Assembly: GCA_965218715.1 (NCBI GenBank) | Contig: CBDCLY010000032.1 | Location: 1 to 55,280, forward strand | DNA length: 55,280 nucleotides | Origin: CBDCLY01 sp965218715 | GTDB taxonomy: Bacteria; Bacteroidota; Bacteroidia; Flavobacteriales_E; Vicingaceae | Reading direction: 5' to 3' | Shown here: piece after piece, positions 7,743-15,086 of the stretch | Layout: every line of letters starts with the position of its first letter | Numbering within the stretch: the first letter of the stretch is position 1 | The notes under the pieces: model-generated | The model's database searches: none | Told to the model about the DNA's origin: nothing | Seen by the model: only the letters and a program-made list of their open reading frames with translations | Program-made: the position numbers and the translations under genes

Positions 7743-8028
7743 AACATCCAAAGAGCAGCGGATAAGAAATAAATGGGTGTCAGGCAGAGCGGAGTCAAAA
7801 CATTCACAGAGCAAGGGATAAGAATTAAATGGTTGTCAGGCTGAGCGGAGTCGAAACATCCAAAGAGCAGCGGATAAGAAATAAATGGGTGTCAGGCAGA
7901 GCGGAGTCAAAACATTCACAGAGCAAGAGATAAGAATTAAATGGTTGTCAGGCTGAGCGGAGTCGAAACATCCAAAGAGCAAGAGATAAGAATTAAATGA
8001 GTGTCAGGCTGAGCGGAGTCGAAGCCTG
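7676..8028 (+). repeat. tandem array, 56-bp period, seven cores
   Basis: The core GAGCGGAGT occurs at 7676, 7731, 7787, 7843, 7899, 7955 and 8011; all spacings are 56 except the first (55). Units alternate between a CTGAGCGGAGTCGAAACATC form and a CAGAGCGGAGTCAAAACATT form, so the real unit is a 112-bp dimer: 7731-7786 and 7843-7898 differ at one base. The last unit ends in a 6-bp inverted repeat, CAGGCT (8005-8010) and AGCCTG (8023-8028). The whole period is conserved with no unique spacers, so this is not a CRISPR array. Short open frames through it on both strands are artefacts. Confidence 0.92.
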
Positions 8029-8059
8029 CTTATGCAAATTGCCATTTAAACCTGCAGGT

Positions 8060-9025
8060 TTACCTCAAAATTACCTTCCGCCGCAAAACGCCACCCTTTT
8101 TCAAACGAGCCACCACCAAATACAAACCAGCGGGAGCATTCAACTGAATGGTCTTTGGAGGTGCTTTGATTTCTTGAAGAAGTTTGCCTTGGATGCTGTA
8201 TATGCTTAAAAAAGCAATGTTTTTGAAACTCTTGATTTGAAAAGTACCAGCAGTGGGATTGGGGTAGAGTTCTAGGGTTTGCTTTGGGTTTGGCAGTTCA
8301 AATTAACCAACTGACGGTGGCAAGCTATCGCAGTTACCTAACCATACATCATCTAGGTATATTGAAGTCCCATTCATCCACACTTTCTTCCCGCCACCAG
8401 GCACAAATTGAGTATCCAATTGAGTGGTATCGTGAAAATTACCTATAGTAATGAAATGCTCTCCGCCTGTTGCTGCATATTGCATATTAAATTCCATCCA
8501 ATTTGCTTTATCGTTAATATATGAATTTGGATATATTATGATATGTGCATCATATGGCAATCTTGTAACATTATTAGAACCAATTTGCCCTGTTGAGAAA
8601 TATACCCCTAAATCTCCCCTGGAAGCATATTGCATAGAGTCAGGCATACTTAAATAAATGCGAAAGCAATAAGTTGAGTCTTTTTTAAGGCTATCAAGCA
8701 ATCGAGCCTGCAAATATTCTCTTCTTAAACTTCTCCTGTTAAGATAATAATCATGAAGATGCATACCAATAATTGCTTGCCCAGTTCTTGCCAGCTGGAA
8801 CCCAGAAAAATTAGAAGGGTAACCATAAGTTGGAGAAATACTATTATTGAAAGGAGTAAAGTAATTGAAACCCTCATTGGTTGGTGCAATCCAGTCCAAG
8901 GGCAGATACAAAGGTGTTGTTCTTATTATGGTATCCTCAAAACTTGGATTGGGCAATAGGTTTTGGGCTTCTATAGCACCCGCACCAAAAATGAATAACA
9001 AAAAAGTAAGAATGCTCAATCGCAT
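8060..9025 (-). CDS. secreted T9SS-sorted protein with one in-frame stop (TAA at 8303-8305)
   Basis: The frame opens with a signal peptide (MRLSILTFLLFIFGAGAIEAQ) and the typical NLLPNPSFEDT start of bacteroidetal jelly-roll/CBM-like surface proteins. After 240 residues it meets a TAA. In the same frame, without any shift, it continues FELPNPKQTLELYPNPTAG and a full T9SS type A sorting domain (FQIKSFKNIAFLSIYSIQGK ... GLYLVVARLKKGG) to a TAA at 8060-8062. A single base therefore separates a 240-residue product without sorting signal from a 321-residue product with one. It could be a real nonsense mutation or a sequencing error. The ligand is unknown. Confidence 0.75.
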
Positions 9026-9274
9026 GAATTAAAATTAAGGTTTTAAGCAGTTCATGGAAAGGACATTTTTATTTAGGATTCATCTGCAAGCTTGCCTATA
9101 TACATTTGAATGTCTCATTCAGCTTACCTCAGCTTTAATCAAATCAAATGAATCTTTTCTTTTTCTTGAAACAAAAGTTCGATGCCATTCTCCTCGTTAA
9201 TTCAATTCCAGTAAAAACGGGTTTTGAGCCATTCGAAAATAGACTTAGACTCTAAAGGCTATTTTATAGTGGAT

Positions 9275-11101
9275 TTACAATTCCGCAACAAAATCTGCAA
9301 AAACTTGTTTGTGCTTTTCAAGATCAATTTCTGGCGCTATGGCTACGCGGGCAATGTAATCTTTGTCTCCTTCTTTAGTAGTTCCTTGTGTAGAGGTGGC
9401 AGGAATGGTCCAGTAACACCCTTTTAATTGTCCGTAACTCACACAATATTTGCTTTCATTCGGAATTTCTTGAATCATCATGTTGATCAACTTCAAGTTC
9501 AATGCCCGTTTGTAAGCTTCTCTTTCCGTTTCAGAATTTCCTTTTGTGGGTAGGTCTAAAGAGAACACAGAAGGGGTAAACCCTTGAGAGGCTAATTCTT
9601 CTGAGACAAAATTGATCTTGGCTTCTGGTAAAGTCTCCTCTATAAAATCTACAAAGGATCTTGTGTTGACATAAGCTTCAGCAATTCGTTTTGTCATGGA
9701 TGGCATTTGTTTTGCCAAAATTTCATATTGAAGTGGTGTAGCTTCATTATCGCAAAGCAAAAGATGTTTCTCGATATAATCCATTTGTCCCTTGCTTCTT
9801 TCATTTCCTACACAATAACCTGCAGTGCATTTCCCACCACTCGGAAATTTAGATCCACTAAGGTAAGCGATGGATTTAATGCTGTTTCGGATTTCCGTTT
9901 CGTTCGTAAATTGAATATTGGGGCAAAAGGTCTGATCCAAGATAAAGACAGGGTCAATTGCAATTTCACCTGTGCTTGTCTTGCGTTCTTTCGCCAATGC
10001 ATTTCTCAATTCAATCATGTCTGGCACTTCCACCCTTGGGTTTGTTGGAATTTCAGCAATGATAAATGGTGCTGCATCTTCATGGGCAACCTGCTCTAAC
10101 ACAGCATCGATGCTGGTTACCATGTCGTTTTCTCCATCCACTTGTAAATCAATTACATCTACATGCTCATAACAAACAGCAATTCTTCTTGCCTGGTCAT
10201 TGGTTCCTCCATAACAATTGCTTGGAACGATGAACTTAAGTGCTTTATCAGGGTAATTTATCATTGCCTCGTGAATTAAGCCCATCATGATGGCGTATTG
10301 CACCGACAAACCACTTGAGCCAACCAAAACCTTTGTAGTAGTTTGAGTAGTTTTTTGAATGGTTTTGCTCACCATTGATTTATGCTTATCCAGCTCTATT
10401 GTTGCAGCTTCAATTGCCATACCACAGCTTTTCTTTAAGGCCGTTAAACAATTGGCTGGTGTCATGGCTATGGTTTCTCTTCGCCTTACATGCTGAATAT
10501 CTGAAATGCTTTGTTCAGGGCTTTCTTCATTCACCATTAATACGCTTCCCAAACCTTCTTGAATACTAATGTAGAAATCGATGTTTTGATTTGGCTTCAA
10601 GTTTTCAAAACTTAAATCGCATTCTAAGTAAACATTGCAGCCTTCAAAGGCTGGTATTGCCTCTTGGTTATCCACCTTAATAAGCTCAAAATCATAGTTG
10701 TAAACCAACTTTAAGGTTTCGGCATCTAAGAATGAGGAAACATCATTTATACAATGGATCCTAGTTTTAATATTGGCCAAACGATTTTTCCTTAGAATGG
10801 CCATGACCGGAATACTCTTGGAAGAAAAGCAAATAACTTGAGCCGCTTCTACCTTCATCGATTTTGCTATGGACCATTCCAAAACACTTGATAAAGGATG
10901 TCCAAGCCGAATGTAATCGTAAGCCGTTGGCAATTCTTTTAATGCATTGGAAGTAAGGTTTCCGTTTTGAAACAATTGCGCAAATTCGACTAAGAATTGT
11001 GTTTTTGCTTTAGGTTCATCATAAATGTCTAAACGATGGGTGGTTAGATTCAACCAATCTTTTGGCATTTGGTTGATCACTTCTTTAATGAAATCTTTCA
11101 T
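9275..11101 (-). CDS. PLP-dependent enzyme of the Cys/Met metabolism family (long form)
   Basis: Protein of about 608 residues. The C-terminal ~400 residues follow the cystathionine gamma-synthase/beta-lyase fold: VLVGSSGLSVQYAIMMGLIH for the cofactor phosphate site, IIAEIPTNPRVEVPDM, FILDQTFCPN with the pyridine-N aspartate, and SGSKFPSGGKCTAGYCVG with the Schiff-base lysine region. The N-terminal ~200 residues form an extra domain I do not recognise, seen in Bacteroidota homologues of about 600 residues. It probably works in transsulfuration or methionine metabolism; lyase and synthase cannot be told apart by reading. The start at 11101 (MKDFIKEV) lies one base after the aspS stop, so the two genes are probably cotranscribed. 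Confidence 0.72.
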   Translation of the reverse strand: MKDFIKEVINQMPKDWLNLTTHRLDIYDEPKAKTQFLVEFAQLFQNGNLTSNALKELPTAYDYIRLGHPLSSVLEWSIAKSMKVEAAQVICFSSKSIPVMAILRKNRLANIKTRIHCINDVSSFLDAETLKLVYNYDFELIKVDNQEAIPAFEGCNVYLECDLSFENLKPNQNIDFYISIQEGLGSVLMVNEESPEQSISDIQHVRRRETIAMTPANCLTALKKSCGMAIEAATIELDKHKSMVSKTIQKTTQTTTKVLVGSSGLSVQYAIMMGLIHEAMINYPDKALKFIVPSNCYGGTNDQARRIAVCYEHVDVIDLQVDGENDMVTSIDAVLEQVAHEDAAPFIIAEIPTNPRVEVPDMIELRNALAKERKTSTGEIAIDPVFILDQTFCPNIQFTNETEIRNSIKSIAYLSGSKFPSGGKCTAGYCVGNERSKGQMDYIEKHLLLCDNEATPLQYEILAKQMPSMTKRIAEAYVNTRSFVDFIEETLPEAKINFVSEELASQGFTPSVFSLDLPTKGNSETEREAYKRALNLKLINMMIQEIPNESKYCVSYGQLKGCYWTIPATSTQGTTKEGDKDYIARVAIAPEIDLEKHKQVFADFVAEL

Positions 11102-11102
11102 C

Positions 11103-12857
11103 TTAATCCTTCTTTTCATTTAAGTTCAAACCCAATTCATTCAATTGTTCACTGTCTAAGGGTGCAGGAGCATCAATCATCACATCACGGCCAGAATTGT
11201 TTTTTGGGAAGGCAATAAAATCACGAATGGAATCTGATCCTCCAAACAAGGAACACATTCTGTCGAAGCCTAAGGCAATTCCACCATGAGGAGGAGTGCC
11301 ATATTCAAATGCATCCATTAAGAAACCAAACTGTGCTTTGGCTTCTTCTTCGCTAAAACCCAAAAGCGATAGCATGTCTTCTTGCATGGTTCTATCGTGA
11401 ATTCGTATTGAACCACCTCCAATCTCTACTCCATTGATGACCATGTCATAGGCATTGGCTCTTACCTTTCCAGGATCTGATTTCAGCAGTGAAATGTCTT
11501 CAATTTTGGGCGAGGTGAAGGGATGATGCATGGCGTGATAGCGTTCGCTTTCTTCATCCCATTCCAAAAGAGGAAAATCGCAAACCCAAAGTGGAGCAAA
11601 TTCATTTTTGTTCCTCAAGCCTAATTGATCGCCAAGATGCAATCGCAATTCATTCATTACAGTCCGACTGTGTTTTTTTGTTCCAGAAACAAGGAGAATC
11701 AGATCACCAGGTGCGGCGTCCATGGCTTTGACCCAAGCTTGCAAATCATCTTGATTGTAGAATTTGTCTACAGAAGATTTTACACTGCTATCATCATTAA
11801 CGCGAGCATAGATCAATCCTTTGGCTCCAATTTGAGGCTTTCTAACATAATCTGTTAGGGCATCCAATTGCTTTCTGGTATAAGATGCAGCTCCTTTTGC
11901 ACAAATTCCAATGACCAATTCTGCTTCATCAAAAACTTTAAATCCTTTGTTTTGTGTGAGCTCATTTAGTTCAACAAAAGGCATCCCAAAACGGATATCT
12001 GGTTTATCAGAGCCAAACAATCTCATGGCATCGGCGTAATCCATTCTTGGAAAATCTTTTAAATCTAATCCAATGGTATTTTTAAAAAGGTGACGCATCA
12101 TGGCTTCAAAAGTGTTGAGCACATCTTCTTGCTCTACAAAAGCCATCTCACAATCAATTTGAGTAAACTCTGGCTGTCGGTCGGCCCGTAAATCTTCATC
12201 TCTAAAACATTTCACAATTTGGAAATAGCGATCGAAACCACCCACCATTAATAATTGTTTGAATGTTTGAGGAGATTGAGGAAGCGCATAAAATTGTCCT
12301 TCATTCATTCTAGAAGGAACAACAAAATCTCTTGCTCCTTCAGGAGTTGATTTAATCAAAACTGGAGTTTCTACTTCAATGAACTCGCTAGCGTCTAAGT
12401 ATTTTCTGACTTCCTGTGCCAATTTATGCCTTAAGAAAAGTCCTTCTTGAACCGGTTTTCTTCTCAGGTCTAAATAGCGGTATTTCATTCTTAACTCTTC
12501 GCCACCATCCGTTTCGTTTTCTATGGTGAAAGGAGGGGTTTTAGATTCGTTCAAGACGGTGAGTTCAGCCACAATGATTTCCACATCTCCCGTAGGCATT
12601 TGAGGGTTTTTATTGCTTCGTTCAACAACGGTTCCTTTTACTTGAACTACAAACTCTCTACCCAGGCTTCTTGCTTTTTTGCACAAGTCTTCTTGCTCAT
12701 CCATATTAAAGGTAAGCTGACTAATACCGTAACGGTCGCGAAGATCAACAAAAGTTAATCCGCCCAAATCGCGCGATTTTTGAACCCAGCCACATAAATT
12801 AACGGTTTGGTTAAGGTGTTCCATTCTAAGCTCACCGCAGGTAAATGATCGTAACAT
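11103..12857 (-). CDS. aspS: aspartyl-tRNA synthetase
   Basis: Class II aminoacyl-tRNA synthetase of 584 residues, the usual bacterial size. In order: an OB-fold anticodon-binding domain (LCGWVQKSRDLGGLTFVDLR), motif 2 in FRDEDLRADRQPEFTQID, a GAD insertion domain in the middle, and motif 3 in GGIALGFDRMCSLFGG. It charges tRNA-Asp in the cytoplasm. A promoter is visible directly upstream (12873-12904). The PLP enzyme gene follows after one base. Confidence 0.97.
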   Translation of the reverse strand: MLRSFTCGELRMEHLNQTVNLCGWVQKSRDLGGLTFVDLRDRYGISQLTFNMDEQEDLCKKARSLGREFVVQVKGTVVERSNKNPQMPTGDVEIIVAELTVLNESKTPPFTIENETDGGEELRMKYRYLDLRRKPVQEGLFLRHKLAQEVRKYLDASEFIEVETPVLIKSTPEGARDFVVPSRMNEGQFYALPQSPQTFKQLLMVGGFDRYFQIVKCFRDEDLRADRQPEFTQIDCEMAFVEQEDVLNTFEAMMRHLFKNTIGLDLKDFPRMDYADAMRLFGSDKPDIRFGMPFVELNELTQNKGFKVFDEAELVIGICAKGAASYTRKQLDALTDYVRKPQIGAKGLIYARVNDDSSVKSSVDKFYNQDDLQAWVKAMDAAPGDLILLVSGTKKHSRTVMNELRLHLGDQLGLRNKNEFAPLWVCDFPLLEWDEESERYHAMHHPFTSPKIEDISLLKSDPGKVRANAYDMVINGVEIGGGSIRIHDRTMQEDMLSLLGFSEEEAKAQFGFLMDAFEYGTPPHGGIALGFDRMCSLFGGSDSIRDFIAFPKNNSGRDVMIDAPAPLDSEQLNELGLNLNEKKD

Positions 12858-12872
12858 AAATTGAATTTGTTG

Positions 12873-12904
12873 CGAAATTAGGAAAGGATTTTCAGGCAGT
12901 GCAA
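12873..12904 (-). promoter_or_regulatory. promoter for aspS
   Basis: Read on the minus strand: TTG (12904-12902), 21 bases, then TAATTTCG (12880-12873), close to the Bacteroidota TTG-N17..23-TAnnTTTG consensus with one mismatch. The -7 box ends 15 bases before the ATG. Confidence 0.5.
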
Positions 12905-12941
12905 GAATTTGCTAGGCAAGTGAATTTTTTATCCAAATCTG

Positions 12942-12949
12942 TACTTTTG
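12942..12949 (+). promoter_or_regulatory. -7 box (TACTTTTG) directly before tadA
   Basis: Exact match to TAnnTTTG, ending only 4 bases before the tadA ATG. If used, transcription would start at or next to the start codon, giving a leaderless or nearly leaderless mRNA. No well-spaced -33 TTG is visible. Confidence 0.45.
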
Positions 12950-12953
12950 AAAC

Positions 12954-13415
12954 ATGGGGATTCAGGTGTTCGATGATCGTTATTTTATGAAGCAAGCGCT
13001 TAATGAAGCAAATACAGCTTTTGATAGAGAAGAAGTGCCCATAGGAGCAGTTATCGTGCATAAAAATCAAATCATCGCTCGAGCGCACAACCTAACAGAA
13101 ACTTTAAACGACGTAACCGCCCATGCAGAGATGCAAGCCTTTACCGCTGCTGCAGATTTTCTTGGTGGAAAGTATTTAAATGAATGCACCTTATATGTTA
13201 CACTAGAACCTTGCGTCATGTGTGCAGGGGCTTCTTTTTGGACTCAGATCGGAAAAATCGTTTATGGCGCTTCTGATAAAAAGCGCAACATGATGCATTT
13301 TATAGAGCAAGGCGTTTTTCATCCCAAAACAGAAATAGAAGCAGGGGTAATGGAAGATGATTGCAAAGATTTGTTGCAAATGTTTTTTGAGGAGAGAAGA
13401 AAACAAAACCATTAG
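12954..13415 (+). CDS. tadA: tRNA-specific adenosine deaminase TadA
   Basis: Zinc deaminase of 153 residues that converts adenosine 34 of tRNA-Arg(ACG) to inosine. The zinc and catalytic residues are all present: His57 and Glu59 in VTAHAEMQAF, Cys87 and Cys90 in LEPCVMCAGASFW. The Met at 12954 (MGIQVFDDRYFMKQAL) gives the normal N-terminal length; a later Met at 12987 would cut into helix 1. It is monocistronic by appearance, with a -7 box right against the start codon. Confidence 0.95.
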   Translation: MGIQVFDDRYFMKQALNEANTAFDREEVPIGAVIVHKNQIIARAHNLTETLNDVTAHAEMQAFTAAADFLGGKYLNECTLYVTLEPCVMCAGASFWTQIGKIVYGASDKKRNMMHFIEQGVFHPKTEIEAGVMEDDCKDLLQMFFEERRKQNH

Positions 13416-13451
13416 GCAAATAAAATAGCATTTAACAAAAGGGAGTTTAGC

Positions 13452-13485
13452 TTGTTATTATAGAGCGCTTAAATCTGTAATTTTG
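13452..13485 (+). promoter_or_regulatory. promoter for the bacilliredoxin gene
   Basis: TTG (13452-13454), 23 bases, then TAATTTTG (13478-13485), matching the Bacteroidota consensus. The -7 box lies about 31 bases before the ATG at 13517, and an AAAAAAAGGAAG stretch lies between as a possible ribosome-binding site. Confidence 0.6.
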
Positions 13486-13516
13486 AAGCGTATTATTTAA
13501 TAAAAAAAGGAAGTAT

Positions 13517-13930
13517 ATGTACCCACCAGAATTAGTAGCACCAATGAAAGAAGAATTGACTTCTGTTGGTTTTGACGAATTAGTAAACGCTGCTGAAGTA
13601 GACCAAGCATTAAGTAGTGCAGATGAAACTGTTCTAGTAATGGTGAATTCTGTATGTGGATGTGCAGCAGCCAATGCTCGTCCAGCAGTAATTCAAGCTG
13701 CCAATCATGCTAAAAAGCCACATCGCTTAACCACTGTTTTTGCAGGGGTAGATGCAGAAGCTGTTTCGCAAGCAAGAAAATACATGTTGCCTTATCCTCC
13801 ATCTTCTCCTTCCATTGCTTTATTCAAGGGTGGAAAATTGGTACACTTCATAGAAAGACACCATATAGAAGGAAGACCAGCCAACTTAATTGCAGAGAAT
13901 TTAACATCAGCATTTGATGAATTCTGCTAA
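13517..13930 (+). CDS. bacilliredoxin, BrxA/BrxB (YphP/YqiW) family
   Basis: Protein of 137 residues with a thioredoxin-like fold. The family active site is Cys47-Gly-Cys49 in VNSVCGCAAANARPAV. Other family landmarks are the N-terminal YPPELVAPMKEEL and HFIERHHIEGRPANLI. In Firmicutes these proteins remove bacillithiol from mixed disulfides on oxidised proteins; Bacteroidota homologues probably act on a comparable low-molecular-weight thiol. It is cytoplasmic. It has its own promoter (13452-13485) and a strong terminator (13952-13986), so it is a single-gene transcript. The family is certain, the thiol partner is not. Confidence 0.9.
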   Translation: MYPPELVAPMKEELTSVGFDELVNAAEVDQALSSADETVLVMVNSVCGCAAANARPAVIQAANHAKKPHRLTTVFAGVDAEAVSQARKYMLPYPPSSPSIALFKGGKLVHFIERHHIEGRPANLIAENLTSAFDEFC

Positions 13931-13951
13931 TAAGAACAGTAGAAAATTTTG

Positions 13952-13986
13952 GAAAGGCCTCCTTGTGAGGCCTTTCTCATTTTTAG
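13952..13986 (+). terminator. rho-independent terminator after the bacilliredoxin gene
   Basis: GAAAGGCCTC (13952-13961), loop CTTGT, GAGGCCTTTC (13967-13976), a 10-bp perfect stem, followed by the T-rich TCATTTTTA. Confidence 0.88.
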
Positions 13987-14023
13987 GCAGTGAAAAAAAC
14001 AGAATATTTTTTATTTCAAGCTG

Positions 14024-14054
14024 TTGAATAAAAGAAAAATAAGTTCTAACTTCG
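14024..14054 (+). promoter_or_regulatory. promoter for the rplM-rpsI-rpsB-tsf operon
   Basis: TTG (14024-14026), 20 bases, TAACTTCG (14047-14054), one mismatch from TAnnTTTG. A leader of about 50 bases follows, containing CCCCTTTTTAAGGG, a small inverted repeat that could serve ribosomal-protein autoregulation of rplM. Confidence 0.55.
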
Positions 14055-14107
14055 CAGCCCCTTTTTAAGGGAGTGAACTCTTATTCAATAAAGTAAAAGC
14101 AGAAAGC

Positions 14108-14563
14108 GTGGATACCTTAAGTTACAAAACAATTTCAGCCAACAAGGCCACAGTTAATAAGAACTGGGTTTTGGTAGATGCTGAGAATGAAACCTTAGGT
14201 CGTTTGTCATCAAAAGTGGCAAAGATGATCAGAGGAAAGCATAAAGCAAATTTTACACCTCATGTAGATTGTGGTGATAATGTAATTGTAATCAATGCTG
14301 AAAAGATCCGTTTGACAGGAAACAAAATGGAGCAGAAGACCTACATCTCTTACAGTGAGTATCCTGGTGGACAAAAATCAATCACAGCAGCTGATTTGAT
14401 GAAAAAGAAGCCTACTGCTTTAGTTGAAAGAGCAATAAAAGGAATGTTGCCTAAGAATAGATTGGGCAGAGCTTTGTTCAATAACTTACATGTTGTTGAA
14501 GGAACTGAGCACAAATTTGAGGCTCAAAAGCCTGCGGTTGTTAAATTGAATAGCATTAAATAA
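14108..14563 (+). CDS. rplM: 50S ribosomal protein L13
   Basis: Protein of 151 residues that binds 23S rRNA early in large-subunit assembly. Family motifs are WVLVDAENETLGRLSSKVAK, GKHKANFTPHVDCGD, MLPKNRLGR and LHVVEGTEHKFEAQKP. The start is GTG at 14108; no ATG fits the expected N-terminus. First gene of the operon, 2 bases before rpsI. The length matches Bacteroidota L13. Confidence 0.97.
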   Translation: MDTLSYKTISANKATVNKNWVLVDAENETLGRLSSKVAKMIRGKHKANFTPHVDCGDNVIVINAEKIRLTGNKMEQKTYISYSEYPGGQKSITAADLMKKKPTALVERAIKGMLPKNRLGRALFNNLHVVEGTEHKFEAQKPAVVKLNSIK

Positions 14564-14565
14564 GC

Positions 14566-14952
14566 ATGGACGTATTAAATACATTAGGAAGAAGAAAAAA
14601 GTCTGTAGCAAGAATTTACCTTTCAAAAGGAAAAGGAAATGTACTTGTTAATGGAAAAGATTTCAAAGAATATTTCCCAACTGTAGCATTACAGTATCGA
14701 ATCAATCAACCTTTTACTTTAACAGGTACTGAAGGTAAATACGATGTGAAAGCCAACATTAATGGTGGCGGAGTAACTGGTCAGGCAGAAGCATTTCGTT
14801 TGGCAGTTTCTAGAGCATTGGTAGAGATTGATGCAGAGAACAAACCAGCTTTAAAAGCAGAAGGTCTGATGACACGTGATCCAAGAATGGTTGAACGTAA
14901 GAAACCAGGTCAGAAAAAAGCAAGAAAGAAATTCCAATTCAGCAAGCGTTAA
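14566..14952 (+). CDS. rpsI: 30S ribosomal protein S9
   Basis: Protein of 128 residues; its basic C-terminal tail reaches the P-site tRNA. The family pattern is clear: LGRRKKSVARIYL, GGGVTGQAEAFRLAVSRAL, DPRMVERKKPGQKKARKKFQ and the conserved final FSKR. It follows rplM by 2 bases. Its stop is followed by the structured spacer 14964-15064 ahead of rpsB. Confidence 0.97.
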   Translation: MDVLNTLGRRKKSVARIYLSKGKGNVLVNGKDFKEYFPTVALQYRINQPFTLTGTEGKYDVKANINGGGVTGQAEAFRLAVSRALVEIDAENKPALKAEGLMTRDPRMVERKKPGQKKARKKFQFSKR

Positions 14953-14963
14953 TCGCTTTTTGG

Positions 14964-15064
14964 GTTCGGACAAACAATATATACCGAACAAGATCCACCG
15001 AAAGGTGTGTTTAGTATCAAAATTGCAGAGACTGATGTTTTTCACTACTCTGCAATTGTTTTTT
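14964..15064 (+). promoter_or_regulatory. structured rpsI-rpsB spacer: two hairpins then a terminator-like stem
   Basis: Three stems in a row: GTTCGG (14964-14969) with CCGAAC (14984-14989); CACC-GAAA-GGTG (14996-15007), a GNRA tetraloop; and AATTGCAGAG (15021-15030) with CTCTGCAATT (15048-15057) followed by GTTTTTT. The last is a 10-bp stem plus T-tract, so it can end transcription inside the operon. The whole could be an attenuator or an S2/EF-Ts-responsive leader for rpsB-tsf. The pairings are read directly; the regulatory role is inference. Confidence 0.6.
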
Positions 15065-15086
15065 AATCGAATGTAAACACAAAACA

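Noticed and set aside
7614..7814. Open frame on the minus strand across the repeat array
   Set aside because: It is translated repeat DNA (ECFDSALP-like units recur with the tandem period) with no domain.
7676..8028. CRISPR-like regular spacing of repeats
   Set aside because: The whole 56-base period is conserved, with no unique spacers, and there are no cas genes in the window.
7997..8209. Open frame starting MSVRLSGVEA
   Set aside because: It begins in the last repeat unit and runs antisense through the T9SS sorting domain of the 8060-9025 gene.
9026..9274. Spacer between the T9SS protein and the PLP enzyme
   Set aside because: No tRNA, terminator with T-tract, promoter with both elements or convincing short frame could be seen.
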